Assembly (NCBI GenBank): GCA_031409515.1
Contig: JANNXJ010000006.1
Coordinates: 25,265-89,264 of the forward strand
DNA: 64,000 nucleotides
Reading direction: 5' to 3'
Source of the DNA: SHZI01 sp031409515
GTDB lineage: Bacteria; Pseudomonadota; Gammaproteobacteria; Steroidobacterales; GCA-2729495
Positions 32,095-40,690 of the stretch are shown here, piece by piece. Each line of letters opens with the position of its first letter. Positions within the stretch are counted from its first letter, which is position 1. The notes beneath the pieces are model-generated. The model did not search any database, was not told the DNA's origin, and saw only the letters and a program-made list of their open reading frames with translations. The position numbers and the translations under genes were made by a program.

Positions 32095-34959
32095 ATGCAG
32101 AACATCAGCATCCGCGGTGCGCGGACCCATAACCTCCGCAACATCGACCTCGACCTCCCCAGGGACCGCCTGATCGTCATCACGGGGCTGTCCGGGTCCG
32201 GCAAGTCCTCCCTGGCCTTCGACACCATCTACGCCGAGGGGCAGCGGCGCTATGTGGAGTCCCTGTCGGCCTATGCCCGCCAGTTCCTGTCCATGATGGA
32301 CAAGCCGGACGTGGACCATATCGAGGGACTCTCCCCGGCCATTTCCATCGAACAGAAGACCGCCTCCCACAACCCGCGCTCCACCGTGGGCACGGTCACC
32401 GAGATTTATGACTACCTGCGTCTGCTCTTTGCCCGGGCCGGCACGCCGCGCTGTCCCGACCACGACCGGGATCTGCGGGCGCAAACAGTCAGCCAGATGG
32501 TGGATCAGGCGCTGTCACTGCCGGAGGGGACGAAGCTGGTGCTCCTTGCCCCGGTCGTGCAGGCCCGGAAGGGTGAGCACACGCAGCTGCTGGCCGACCT
32601 GCGCAGCCAGGGTTACGTGCGGGCCCGCATCGATGGCGAGATCTGCGAACTGGATGACCCACCCAAGCTGGACCTGCGGCGCAAGCACACCATCGAGGTG
32701 GTCGTCGACCGGTTCAAGGTCCGGCAGGACATCAAGCAGCGGCTGGCCGAGTCCTTCGAAACGGCCCTCAAGCTGGCTGACGGTGTCGTGAAGGTGGCGC
32801 CTATGGAGAAGGGCGACAAGGCCGCACTGGCCAGCCTGGGTGGCGCAGAAACACTCTTCTCGGACCGGTTCGCCTGCCCAGTCTGCAGCTTCAGCATTGC
32901 CGAGCTCGAGCCCCGCCTCTTCTCCTTCAACAATCCCGCGGGCGCCTGCGGCACCTGCGATGGCCTTGGCGTGAAGCAGTTCTTCGGCCTCGATCGGGTC
33001 GTGCGCTACCCGGACCTGAGTCTGGCAGGTGGCGCCATCCGCGGGTGGGACCGGCGGAACTCCTACTACTTTTCCATGATCCAGAGCCTGGCGAAGCACT
33101 ACGACTTCGACATCGAGCTGCCCTGGAGCAAGCTCTCCGCAAAGATCCAGAAGATCCTTCTCCACGGCAGCGGCGAGGAGAAGATCCAGTTCAACTACCT
33201 GACGGGTCACGGCCTCAGCATCAATCGGAAGCATCAGTTCGAAGGCATCCTCCCGAACCTGGAGCGCCGCTACCGGGAAACCGACTCGAGCATGGTCCGG
33301 GAAGAGCTGGCCAAGTTCCTGAGCACCCAGCCCTGCCCCGACTGCAAAGGAACCCGGCTCAACACTGCCGCCCGCAACGTCTACGTCAGCAGCAAGTCCA
33401 TTCCCGAAGTCACGACGCTGTCCGTGGCCCATGCCCTGGAGTTCTTTTCGACCCTCAACCTGGAGGGGTGGCGGGGCGAGATCGCGGCGAAGGTGGTGAA
33501 GGAGATCCAGAACCGCCTGCGGTTCCTGGCCGACGTGGGCCTGGAGTACCTCTCCCTGGACCGCAGCGCAGAAACCCTGTCCGGCGGCGAAGCCCAGCGC
33601 ATCCGCCTGGCCAGTCAGATCGGCTCGGGCCTCGTTGGGGTCATGTACATCCTGGACGAGCCGTCGGTCGGGCTGCACCAGCGGGACAACCGGCGGCTGC
33701 TCAACACCCTCATCCACCTGCGGGACACGGGCAACACGGTCATCGTCGTCGAGCACGATGAGGAGGCCATCGCCGCCAGCGATCACGTGGTTGATCTCGG
33801 TCCCGGCGCGGGCGTGCACGGCGGGCAGATCGTGGCCCAGGGGACGCCGGCGGAAATCATGGCCCACCCGGCCTCCATCACCGGCCAGTACCTGTCGGGA
33901 CGCAAGCAGGTGCCGCTGCCGGTCCGGCGGCGCGCGGCGGATGACTCGCGCTGGCTCACGATTCGCGGCGCCCGGGGCAACAATCTGAAGAACCTGACGG
34001 TACGGATCCCCCTGGGGGTGATGACCTGCGTTACCGGGGTGTCCGGGTCAGGCAAGTCGACGCTCGTCAATGACACCCTCTATCTGTACACGGCCGAGAA
34101 ACTCAACGGCAGCAGCGAGACGCCCCATTCTCCCTGCGACCGGATCGACGGTCTCGACTCGGTAGACCGGGTCATCGATATCAGCCAGAGCCCCATCGGC
34201 CGGACGCCCCGCTCCAACCCGGCCACCTACACCGGCCTGTTCACTCCGATCCGGGAGCTGTTCGCTGGCACCCAGGAGTCCCGTTCCCGGGGCTACAAGT
34301 CCGGACGCTTCAGCTTCAACGTGAAAGGTGGGCGGTGCGAGGCCTGCCAGGGCGACGGCGTCCTGCGCGTGGAAATGCACTTCCTGCCGGACGTGTATGT
34401 CCCCTGCGACGTCTGCAAGGGGCAACGTTACAACCGGGAAACGCTGGAAGTGCGGTACAAGGGCAAGAACATCAGCAACGTTCTCGATATGACGGTGGAG
34501 GACGCGCTGCCGTTCTTCGCCGCCATACCGATGATCGCCCCGAAGCTGCAGACCCTGATGGAGGTGGGCCTGTCCTATGTGCGGCTGGGCCAGAACGCCA
34601 CTACCCTTTCTGGCGGCGAGGCCCAGCGGGTGAAGCTCGCCAAGGAACTTTCCAAACGGGCTACGGGCAACACTCTGTACATCCTCGATGAACCGACCAC
34701 CGGCCTGCACTTTCACGATATCGCCCAGCTCCTCGTCGTCCTCCAGAAGCTCCGGGACCAGGGCAATACGATCGTGGTGATCGAACACAATCTGGACGTG
34801 ATCAAGACCGCCGACTGGGTTATCGATCTCGGTCCCGAGGGCGGCAACGGTGGCGGACAGCTGGTGGCCGAGGGCACGCCGGAGACGGTGGCGGGCATCC
34901 GCAAGTCTTATACGGGGCAGTATCTGGCGCCACTGCTGAAGAAGAACCGGGCGGCGTAA
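32095..34959 (+). CDS. uvrA: UvrABC system protein A
   Basis: Damage-recognition ATPase of nucleotide excision repair, 954 residues (E. coli 940). Two ABC modules are visible: Walker A GLSGSGKSS at 31-39 and GVSGSGKSTLV at about 645, each with an LSGGEAQR signature (second module LSGGEAQRVKLA). Zinc-finger cysteines occur in CPVCSFS...CGTC and in CEACQGDG...CDVCKG. Complete. It is divergent from ssb and convergent with the metallopeptidase-like gene; no LexA box was found upstream. Confidence 0.97.
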   Translation: MQNISIRGARTHNLRNIDLDLPRDRLIVITGLSGSGKSSLAFDTIYAEGQRRYVESLSAYARQFLSMMDKPDVDHIEGLSPAISIEQKTASHNPRSTVGTVTEIYDYLRLLFARAGTPRCPDHDRDLRAQTVSQMVDQALSLPEGTKLVLLAPVVQARKGEHTQLLADLRSQGYVRARIDGEICELDDPPKLDLRRKHTIEVVVDRFKVRQDIKQRLAESFETALKLADGVVKVAPMEKGDKAALASLGGAETLFSDRFACPVCSFSIAELEPRLFSFNNPAGACGTCDGLGVKQFFGLDRVVRYPDLSLAGGAIRGWDRRNSYYFSMIQSLAKHYDFDIELPWSKLSAKIQKILLHGSGEEKIQFNYLTGHGLSINRKHQFEGILPNLERRYRETDSSMVREELAKFLSTQPCPDCKGTRLNTAARNVYVSSKSIPEVTTLSVAHALEFFSTLNLEGWRGEIAAKVVKEIQNRLRFLADVGLEYLSLDRSAETLSGGEAQRIRLASQIGSGLVGVMYILDEPSVGLHQRDNRRLLNTLIHLRDTGNTVIVVEHDEEAIAASDHVVDLGPGAGVHGGQIVAQGTPAEIMAHPASITGQYLSGRKQVPLPVRRRAADDSRWLTIRGARGNNLKNLTVRIPLGVMTCVTGVSGSGKSTLVNDTLYLYTAEKLNGSSETPHSPCDRIDGLDSVDRVIDISQSPIGRTPRSNPATYTGLFTPIRELFAGTQESRSRGYKSGRFSFNVKGGRCEACQGDGVLRVEMHFLPDVYVPCDVCKGQRYNRETLEVRYKGKNISNVLDMTVEDALPFFAAIPMIAPKLQTLMEVGLSYVRLGQNATTLSGGEAQRVKLAKELSKRATGNTLYILDEPTTGLHFHDIAQLLVVLQKLRDQGNTIVVIEHNLDVIKTADWVIDLGPEGGNGGGQLVAEGTPETVAGIRKSYTGQYLAPLLKKNRAA

Positions 34960-34989
34960 TTCCTGGGCCTGACGCGGACCCAACTGACT

Positions 34990-35943
34990 CTATCTGTTCC
35001 AGTCCCGGGGCTTCGCGTACTTCGAGCCGCGATACTCCCGGAGACGGGCAAACGCGGCCCCAACGACTTCCGGCGGGGCCGGTCGCGTCTTGAAGTCCAG
35101 ATCAACCCTGGAGAAATCGATCTTTGCCTGAAAGCTGGGGAACGTCTTGGTATAGGGAATGATGTCGTCCTTCCACATCTCCGTAAGCGACTTTCCGAAC
35201 GCACGGTCGAAAGCCACGGCATGGACTTCCCCATTGTCCAGGGCCACAAGATAGCGCTCGAGATTGGGTCGGAGATCCGGGCGGCCAAGCATCAGGTAGT
35301 GGGTAACGATCCAGAAGTACCAGTATGGGTCGGTGCGGATTGAACCCCGATCCCGACTATCAAAAAGGCGCTCGTTAAAGCCAGCGAGCGCTCTCGGAAT
35401 GTTCCGTGCACGACTGTTCGCGAGACCAAAAGTCACCAGGCCCTTGTCCGGCTCGGCATTCGCCAGAGACAGCACCTCAGCAATCCCTTCGTTGTACCAA
35501 TTGGGATAGCGGAGGGGCATGTACGTCGCCAGGATATGCACATACTCGTGACGAATCACGTACCCCTCGCTCAACACCCCGACGTTAGCCGGCATGACTA
35601 TGACCCCGACTCTCCGGCCAGGCATGACGAATCCGACCACGCCGCGAGGAACGTACTCGTCGAATCGACGCCTGTCCCTGAAGAGAATGACAGGGGTCCT
35701 GGAAGCGCCCGCCGGGACGCGGACGTTCACAACCCGGACGACCGCTTCTCGGTAGTTTTCGAGATCAGTCAGCAGCGCAACACTCTGGGCCTTCGGCGCA
35801 TCGGTCAGCACACGGAAGTGGCTGTTTTCCAGCAGGTACCAGTCACTGGTTTCTCCAGAAGCCCACCCCGGATTGAACAGCAATGCCAGGATGATAATGG
35901 TCGTCTGCCCGATCTTGCTGGCGTGCGTCCGGTTGGTTTTCAT
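34990..35943 (-). CDS. Secreted gluzincin-like metallopeptidase of unknown substrate
   Basis: A 317-residue protein with an N-terminal signal peptide (MKTNRTHASK, hydrophobic core at 12-25, likely cleavage after WASG). It carries a zinc-peptidase motif HEYVH at 132-136 and, downstream, WYNEGIAE near 149-156, the usual place of the third (Glu) ligand in MA-clan peptidases; it resembles the Peptidase_MA-like family. I start it at ATG 35943 because the frame upstream lacks signal-peptide character, and a TAGGCT box ends 7 nt before this ATG. Activity and substrate are unknown. It is convergent with uvrA and divergent from the cysteine synthase gene. Confidence 0.8.
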   Translation of the reverse strand: MKTNRTHASKIGQTTIIILALLFNPGWASGETSDWYLLENSHFRVLTDAPKAQSVALLTDLENYREAVVRVVNVRVPAGASRTPVILFRDRRRFDEYVPRGVVGFVMPGRRVGVIVMPANVGVLSEGYVIRHEYVHILATYMPLRYPNWYNEGIAEVLSLANAEPDKGLVTFGLANSRARNIPRALAGFNERLFDSRDRGSIRTDPYWYFWIVTHYLMLGRPDLRPNLERYLVALDNGEVHAVAFDRAFGKSLTEMWKDDIIPYTKTFPSFQAKIDFSRVDLDFKTRPAPPEVVGAAFARLREYRGSKYAKPRDWNR

Positions 35944-35950
35944 GAGCCTG

Positions 35951-35956
35951 AGCCTA
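35951..35956 (-). promoter_or_regulatory. -10-like box of the metallopeptidase-like gene
   Basis: Minus-strand TAGGCT followed by CAGGCTC and the ATG (7 nt). A weaker match to the -10 consensus than the other boxes of this kind in the window. Confidence 0.3.
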
Positions 35957-36004
35957 GCGCAAGCAGAACCACCAAGGCAGCTGCCGTAGGAAGCTGGCAT
36001 TGGG

Positions 36005-36010
36005 CTAAAC
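36005..36010 (+). promoter_or_regulatory. -10-like box of the cysteine synthase gene
   Basis: TAAACT ends 7 nt before the ATG at 36018; no Shine-Dalgarno sequence intervenes. Confidence 0.45.
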
Positions 36011-36017
36011 TGGCTTG

Positions 36018-37040
36018 ATGTCTTCCCAAATTCCCGCCCTCTGCCGCGCCGTCAACCACCTGGCTGCCCTCGTCGGTAACACGCCCCTCGTCGAGATTCA
36101 CTACCGCTTCAATGGGCAGCCCCGCCGGCTCTACGCCAAGTACGAGTCGATGAACATGACGGACAGCGTCAAGGACCGGATGGCGCTGCACATCCTGCGC
36201 CGGGCGGCTGAGCGGGGCGAGCTGCGGCCGGGCGCGGTCATCGTCGAGGCGTCCAGCGGCAACACCGGGATTTCCTTCGCCGCCATCGGGCGGGCCCTGG
36301 GCCACCGCGTGCGGATCTACATGCCGGACTGGATGAGTCAGGAGCGGAACCTGGTGATGCACGGCCTGGGTGCCGACGTGGTACCGGTGTCCAAAGCCCA
36401 GGGCGGTTTTCTGGGCGCCATCCAGATGACCCAGGAGTACGCCGCCGAGAACGCCCTGGCGTTCCTCCCCAGGCAGTTCGCCAACCCGGACAACAGCGAG
36501 GCCCACGAACTCACCACCGGGCCGGAGATCCAGTCCCAGCTGCTTCAGCTCGGCCGGCAGGCCGATGCCTTCGTTGCCGGCGTCGGCACCGGCGGCACGG
36601 TCATGGGCGTGGGCAGGGCCCTGCGGAGCTCGGGCCGAACCGTGCAGGTGCACCCGCTGGAACCCGCGAACTCGCCAACGCTCCGCACGGGCAAGAAGGT
36701 TGGCAGTCACCGCATCCAGGGCATCAGCGACGAGTTCATACCAGAAATCCTCAAGCTCGCTGAACTCGACGCCATCGTGGATGTCTGGGATGGCGATGCG
36801 ATTCTCATGGCCCAGTCCCTGGGGCACCGGCTGGGACTGGCGGTGGGTATCTCCGCTGGCGCCAACGTCATCGGGGCCATGAAGCTGGTCGAGGAGCTGG
36901 GTCCTGAGGCTACCGTCGTCACGGTGCTCTGCGACTCCAACCGGAAGTACCTGTCCACCGCCCTCCCCCAGGCGGAGCCGCCCCAGGATGACTACGTCAC
37001 ACCTCAGGTTCAGCTTCAGTCCTTCATCAGCGTGCGCTAG
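36018..37040 (+). CDS. cysM: PLP-dependent cysteine synthase family protein (CysM-like)
   Basis: A 340-residue fold-type II PLP enzyme. The PLP lysine is K52 in DSVKDRMA and the substrate loop is SSGNTG at about 79-84, with GTGGTVMG binding the PLP phosphate. Relatives make cysteine from O-acetylserine or O-phosphoserine and sulfide or thiosulfate, or cystathionine. CysM is my best guess, but CysK, CysM and CBS-like members are hard to tell apart by eye. The protein is longer than E. coli CysM (303), with a C-terminal extension rich in Pro and Gln. A TTG one codon upstream is an alternative start. A DUF1295 protein and corA follow in the same direction. Confidence 0.82.
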   Translation: MSSQIPALCRAVNHLAALVGNTPLVEIHYRFNGQPRRLYAKYESMNMTDSVKDRMALHILRRAAERGELRPGAVIVEASSGNTGISFAAIGRALGHRVRIYMPDWMSQERNLVMHGLGADVVPVSKAQGGFLGAIQMTQEYAAENALAFLPRQFANPDNSEAHELTTGPEIQSQLLQLGRQADAFVAGVGTGGTVMGVGRALRSSGRTVQVHPLEPANSPTLRTGKKVGSHRIQGISDEFIPEILKLAELDAIVDVWDGDAILMAQSLGHRLGLAVGISAGANVIGAMKLVEELGPEATVVTVLCDSNRKYLSTALPQAEPPQDDYVTPQVQLQSFISVR

Positions 37041-37051
37041 GGAGTATCCGC

Positions 37052-37888
37052 GTGGGTCCGATCCGTTACATCTTTCCTGCCTTTGTCTTCGCCATGTGGG
37101 TGATCTGCGGCATCGGGATCACCAATGGGCAATGGACCGGGATTCACTGGCTGCTGCTGGGTGTCGCGCACCTGGGCTGCGCCATCATCTTCGTGAACTT
37201 TGTTCAGGTGTTCTCCTACGGCTACGGCATCAGCATGGTGCTGGCGAACGGGGCCGTGATGGCCTGGCAGCCCGCTCCTGCCGTACTGCTGATCGGCGGG
37301 CTGGGCGTGCTCTACGGCCTGCGGCTGACCTGGTTCGTCTACAGGCGGGACCGGACCCAGGGCTATGCGGCGACCCGGGCGAAGGGTGACCGGGCCAACG
37401 CGGGCGTGCCCCTGCCCCTGCGCCTGTTCATGTGGGTGTCCTGCGGGTGGCTCATGGCTTTCCTGGCGATGCCGGCCTGGGTCGCCTCCGGCGCGCCCGG
37501 GCTGACCGCAGGCGTGCTGGCTGGCGGGGCGCTGATGCTGGCGGGCCTGGTGCTTGAAGCCACGGCCGACGCCCAGAAGCAGGCGGAGAAGACGGCCAGA
37601 CCGGCCACCTTCGCCAGTACCGGCCTTTATTCCCGCCTGCGCCATCCCAACTACCTTGGGGAAATCATCTTTCAGGTCGGACTGGTGGTTGCGGCTAGCG
37701 CGGCGGCCGTCGCCGGCGGAATGGGTGGCTGGGCCATCGCCGCTGGCATTGCCGGACCGTTGTACATCGTCATTCTCATGTACTACGCCGCGAATGATCA
37801 GGATCGCCAGCAAAGCGAACGCTACGGCCAGGATGCCGCGTACCAGGCCTGGCGCCAGAAAAGCAGTTCACTGCTACCGGGGCTTTAG
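37052..37888 (+). CDS. DUF1295-family membrane protein
   Basis: A 278-residue protein with about seven transmembrane helices. The C-terminal STGLYSRLRHPNYLGEI is the signature shared by DUF1295 proteins, isoprenylcysteine methyltransferases and steroid 5-alpha-reductase-like enzymes, where it binds a cofactor at the membrane face. The reaction is unknown here. It begins with GTG 37052 after a GGGAG site, 11 nt past the cysteine synthase stop, so the two are probably co-transcribed. corA starts 3 nt after its stop. Confidence 0.85.
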   Translation: MGPIRYIFPAFVFAMWVICGIGITNGQWTGIHWLLLGVAHLGCAIIFVNFVQVFSYGYGISMVLANGAVMAWQPAPAVLLIGGLGVLYGLRLTWFVYRRDRTQGYAATRAKGDRANAGVPLPLRLFMWVSCGWLMAFLAMPAWVASGAPGLTAGVLAGGALMLAGLVLEATADAQKQAEKTARPATFASTGLYSRLRHPNYLGEIIFQVGLVVAASAAAVAGGMGGWAIAAGIAGPLYIVILMYYAANDQDRQQSERYGQDAAYQAWRQKSSSLLPGL

Positions 37889-37891
37889 CCA

Positions 37892-38857
37892 ATGATCGTC
37901 AACTGTGTCGCCTATCGTGCGGGCAAGAGCCTCGGCAACATTCCGGTTGACGACATCAGCGAGGTCCTCAAGGAGCCGGAGACCTTCGTGTGGCTCGGCC
38001 TGCACGAGCCCGACACCCAGCTGCTGCGCAAGGTACAGGAGGAATTTTCGCTGCATGAGCTGGCCATCGAGGATGCCCTGCACGCTCACCAGCGCCCCAA
38101 GCTGGAAACCTACGCAGACTCCCTGTTCATCGTCGTGGAGACCGCACAACTGGTGAATGACGAAGTGCAGTTCGGCGAAACCCATCTGTTCGTGGGCAAG
38201 AACTTCATCGTCACAATTCGTCACGGCTCGTCGGTGAGCTACGCGCCCGTCCGGCACAAATGCGAAACGGCGCCCCACCGCCTGGGTCTGGGGTCAGGCT
38301 ATGCCCTGTATTCCGTCATCGATTTCATCGTGGACAACTACCAGCCGGTCGCTGAGCGACTGCAGGCCCGTTTCCAGGAGCTGGAACAGGAGATCTTCAC
38401 AAAGTCCTTCGATCGCGCTTCCATCAGCCAGCTCTACCGGCTCAAGGGAGAACTGATCAAGCTCCGGGACGCCGTCGGACCGGTCAACGACATCAGCAAC
38501 CAGCTGATCCGGTTTCATGAAGACATCGTGCGCAAGGAACTCCGGCCCTACTTCCGGGACATCGAGGACCACGTCAGCCGGATCATCAAGGGTACAGACA
38601 CCATTCGCGAGATGCTCACCACGGCCATCCAGGTGAACCTGGCGCTGGTCACGGTGGGTCAGAACGAAGTGGTGAAGCGCCTGGCCGGCTGGGGCGCCAT
38701 CCTGGCGATTCCCACGGTGATCTTCAGCATGTACGGCATGAACTTCAGGCACATGCCGGAGCTCGGGGGAAAGTTTGCCTACCCGCTTGTCGTAGGAGCT
38801 ACGGCGACAGCCTGTGTGTTGCTGTACCGGCGGCTGGTGCGGGCGGGCTGGATCTGA
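37892..38857 (+). CDS. corA: CorA-family magnesium/metal ion transporter
   Basis: A 321-residue CorA-type channel: a large cytosolic N-terminal domain with a long coiled-coil helix (about 150-260) and two C-terminal transmembrane helices joined by the selectivity loop, where the essential GMN motif is intact (YGMNFRHMPEL). The basic tail RRLVRAGWI is typical. It forms a homopentamer in the inner membrane and conducts Mg2+ or Co2+. It is the last gene of the cysM-like/DUF1295/corA unit. The cassette remnant begins directly downstream. Confidence 0.94.
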   Translation: MIVNCVAYRAGKSLGNIPVDDISEVLKEPETFVWLGLHEPDTQLLRKVQEEFSLHELAIEDALHAHQRPKLETYADSLFIVVETAQLVNDEVQFGETHLFVGKNFIVTIRHGSSVSYAPVRHKCETAPHRLGLGSGYALYSVIDFIVDNYQPVAERLQARFQELEQEIFTKSFDRASISQLYRLKGELIKLRDAVGPVNDISNQLIRFHEDIVRKELRPYFRDIEDHVSRIIKGTDTIREMLTTAIQVNLALVTVGQNEVVKRLAGWGAILAIPTVIFSMYGMNFRHMPELGGKFAYPLVVGATATACVLLYRRLVRAGWI

Positions 38858-38921
38858 CTCACCCGCCGGCCAGCCACTGGCGCGCTTCACTTCGATCAGA
38901 TTCTTCCTTGCCAGCACGCGC

Positions 38922-38968
38922 AGCGGTTAGTTCAGGGTGTCCGCTTGAACGACTGGTCAGGTGCCTGA
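38922..38968 (-). repeat. Truncated attC-like half site after the GFA-family gene
   Basis: Immediately after the GFA stop codon the minus strand reads CCTGACCAGTCGTTCAAGC followed by GGACACC, which resembles the 5' half (R'' and L'' boxes) of many integron attC sites. The matching 3' half ending in GTTAGGC is missing; the sequence continues toward corA instead. I take this as the broken end of a cassette array. Confidence 0.45.
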
Positions 38969-38972
38969 TTGC

Positions 38973-39368
38973 TCATGGGATGTGCTCGGCGTCGGGAGGA
39001 GGTATCACCCAGCTGTGCATTCGCGACTCGTAAACAGAGACGAGCGGCGCTGGAAAGCCTGGATCAGCAAACCCCCCAACAGGGATTGCCAAGTATTCTT
39101 CCATGCCCTCAGGCTCGTAGTAGACGGTTGAACCGCAGTTCGGGCAGAAGTGGAACGTGACGCGAGAGCCTTCGTCGCCCATGCGCACGTACTCGGACGA
39201 GGCGCCGGAGAGCGTGACGTTCTCGCGTCGAAACCTGGCTTGCTGCCCGAAGACGCTGCCAGTCCGGCGTTGACAGGCCAAGCAGTGGCAAATGGAGACG
39301 CGCACCGGTTCGCCGATGACCTGGGCCGTAAGCTGACCACAACTGCATGAGGCGAGACGGTCGGGCAT
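38973..39368 (-). CDS. GFA/CENP-V-family zinc protein (glutathione-dependent formaldehyde-activating-like), cassette gene
   Basis: A 131-residue beta-fold zinc protein with all expected cysteines: C8-S-C10 near the N terminus (SCSCGQL), CHCLACQRRTGSVFG, and FHFCPNCGST. Such proteins are annotated as glutathione-formaldehyde lyase-like, but most members have no proven activity. The ATG at 39368 has AAGGAAA 6 nt upstream. The gene begins 19 nt after the core of an attC site (39387-39448) and ends at a half attC, the layout of a mobile gene cassette; GFA-family genes are common integron cassettes. Confidence 0.9.
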   Translation of the reverse strand: MPDRLASCSCGQLTAQVIGEPVRVSICHCLACQRRTGSVFGQQARFRRENVTLSGASSEYVRMGDEGSRVTFHFCPNCGSTVYYEPEGMEEYLAIPVGGFADPGFPAPLVSVYESRMHSWVIPPPDAEHIP

Positions 39369-39386
39369 GGGGGGCTTTCCTTAGGC

Positions 39387-39448
39387 GCCTAACGCCCCGT
39401 CTAAGGCGCGCGCAGTTCCTGCGCGTCGTCCTTCTGCCGGTTGTTAGC
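39387..39448 (-). repeat. attC recombination site (62 nt) between ankyrin and GFA cassettes
   Basis: On the minus strand GCTAAC (R'') at one end and GTTAGGC (R') at the other pair with each other; between them is a strong hairpin GCGCAG-GAA-CTGCGC and a less perfect L box (AAGG/CCTT with a likely extrahelical G). The length is at the short end for attC sites. The ankyrin gene's last codons and its TAG stop lie inside it. It has the same orientation as the 40120-40210 site. Confidence 0.6.
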
Positions 39449-40114
39449 TTTCATGTCGAGCAGGGAATCGAGACCACTCTTTGCGGCCATCTCCAGAGCT
39501 CTATCGTCCACTTCTGCGCCGGCGTCGAGTAGAAGCTGAATTACTTCTGGCTTGGCGCAAATAAGGGCCCAGTGCAATGCCGAAGTCCCGGAGTTCAACC
39601 GGAGGTTGGCCGTGGCGCCGCGCTTCAGGAGCAGACGAACCATTTCTGGCGTACCTTGCCCCGAGGCCGCTACCATCAGCGGCGTTGAACCCGAGGACGC
39701 TAGTTCATTCGGATCAAGGCCGCTGTCCAGCAGGAACGTGACAAGATCAGTACTGGAATAGCGAACGGCTTGCCCCAACAAAGAACCCCCGTGAGCGTCT
39801 GAGGTGGTGAGCCGATAGCCGTAACCACTGAGCCTCTTTAGTGCACCCACGTCGTCTGCCATGACCGCGTAGTCAATAGGGGACATGGACCATTGGCCGA
39901 TGAGGCCGGGTTGAGTAGTGGTGGCAAGGCCAGCCCGCATCTGTGCTTTGTACGGCTCGGCCTCAGCAGAGTCCGGTGCGTCGCAAAGTGGCCTCTGGGC
40001 TTCGAGTAAAGCCAGATGTTCGGCAATCGGCGACAGCCTCTCAAGGCTCTGATCGTCAGCTTGGCAAAGGCCGGCAACAAACAATGAGATCAGGATAACG
40101 ACGAGGCGCATCAT
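39401..40114 (-). CDS. Secreted ankyrin-repeat protein, cassette gene
   Basis: A 237-residue protein with a signal peptide (MMRLVVILISLFVAGLCQA, cleavage before DDQ) and about four ankyrin repeats from roughly residue 75 to 210. The third and fourth are the clearest: GSTPLMVAASGQGTPEMVRLLL and GTSALHWALICAKPEVIQLLL. It probably acts as a periplasmic protein-binding scaffold; the partner is unknown. The start codon is only 5 nt after the attC core GTTAGC, with no Shine-Dalgarno sequence, as often seen for promoterless cassette genes. The stop lies in the next attC. Both boundaries support a single-gene cassette. Confidence 0.86.
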   Translation of the reverse strand: MMRLVVILISLFVAGLCQADDQSLERLSPIAEHLALLEAQRPLCDAPDSAEAEPYKAQMRAGLATTTQPGLIGQWSMSPIDYAVMADDVGALKRLSGYGYRLTTSDAHGGSLLGQAVRYSSTDLVTFLLDSGLDPNELASSGSTPLMVAASGQGTPEMVRLLLKRGATANLRLNSGTSALHWALICAKPEVIQLLLDAGAEVDDRALEMAAKSGLDSLLDMKANNRQKDDAQELRAP

Positions 40115-40119
40115 GTAAA

Positions 40120-40210
40120 GCTAACGTCTCGGTTCAGCAGCGCCGAGCGCGAGCGAGGGAACCCAAGAGCGCGAAGCGCTGTTGGGCAACGGCTGCAACC
40201 GTTGGTTAGG
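40120..40210 (-). repeat. attC recombination site (91 nt) between BrnTA and ankyrin cassettes
   Basis: Well-formed attC on the minus strand. R'' CTAAC (40209-40205) pairs with R' GTTAG (40125-40121). L'' CGGTTGCAGC pairs with L' GCTGAACCG over 9 bp when one extra G is left unpaired, the extrahelical base used by IntI to choose the bottom strand. Spacers of 3-4 nt separate the boxes, and a GC-rich variable stem fills the middle. The TAA stop of the BrnA-like gene is formed by the R'' box. Sequence, pairing and gene context all agree. Confidence 0.82.
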
Positions 40211-40415
40211 TTGCCGAGCCCTGACGCTTATCGACATAGTCGCGGAGGGCGCGATTGACGGCGTCGGAATCTGGGAACAGCTTGTGCAGGTCGGGGTCGA
40301 TGACGGCGACGTTCGTGCCCTCGTCGCGATAACGCTGGGCGTACTTGCCCCTGGTGCCGGAACGGATGAATTCGGGGGGGTATTCGGGTCGGAGGTCTTT
40401 GTCGTTACTGCTCAT
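40206..40415 (-). CDS. BrnA-type antitoxin of the BrnT pair
   Basis: A 69-residue protein whose core RGKYAQRYRDEGTNVAVIDPDLHKLFPDSDAVNRALRD matches the small ribbon-helix-helix-like antitoxins often found beside BrnT toxins. The first codons overlap the toxin gene by 11 bp. The TAA stop lies in the attC R'' box, so the gene fills the cassette completely. Expected to neutralise BrnT and to repress the pair. Confidence 0.82.
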   Translation of the reverse strand: MSSNDKDLRPEYPPEFIRSGTRGKYAQRYRDEGTNVAVIDPDLHKLFPDSDAVNRALRDYVDKRQGSAT

Positions 40416-40674
40416 AAGCCTGGCGCTCTCGGCGGGTCAATTGCCGTGCAGATATGATCCTGAGTCTACCACCGCGTTCCGTGAACGCCACGACCAGGTG
40501 TCGATCCCCTAAGGTCTTGCCGAATATGACAAAACGCTCTTCCTCGACGGAGTGATCAGGGTCAGGTGAACTCAACGAGAGATTGTCCGCGAACACCTCT
40601 GTTGCTTCGAAAAAGCTGACGCCGTGCTTGGTCTCGTTGTCACGAGCCTTTACCGGATCCCATTCGAACTCCAT
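40405..40674 (-). CDS. brnT: BrnT-family ribonuclease toxin
   Basis: An 89-residue BrnT toxin: MEFEWDPVKARDNETKHGVSF, FFEATEVFADNLSLSSPDPDH, EERFVIFGKTLGDRHLVVAFTERG and RIISARQLTRRERQAYE cover the whole family consensus. BrnT has a RelE-like fold and cleaves RNA. It is intact, so a functional toxin is likely. It begins 17 nt after a GTTAGGT core-like heptamer, consistent with being the first gene of a toxin-antitoxin cassette, a common stabilising cargo of integrons. Confidence 0.92.
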   Translation of the reverse strand: MEFEWDPVKARDNETKHGVSFFEATEVFADNLSLSSPDPDHSVEEERFVIFGKTLGDRHLVVAFTERGGRLRIISARQLTRRERQAYEQ

Positions 40675-40690
40675 CAGTGGTGCCTGGGCA

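Noticed and set aside
28572..32173. Plus-strand frames of over 550 codons opposite ybeY, ybeZ, miaB and ssb
   Set aside because: Codon-bias shadows of the minus-strand operon; no conserved residues.
38922..38968. Treating the post-GFA sequence as a complete attC
   Set aside because: Only the 5' half matches; the required GTTAGGC-containing 3' half is absent, so it is reported as a remnant only.
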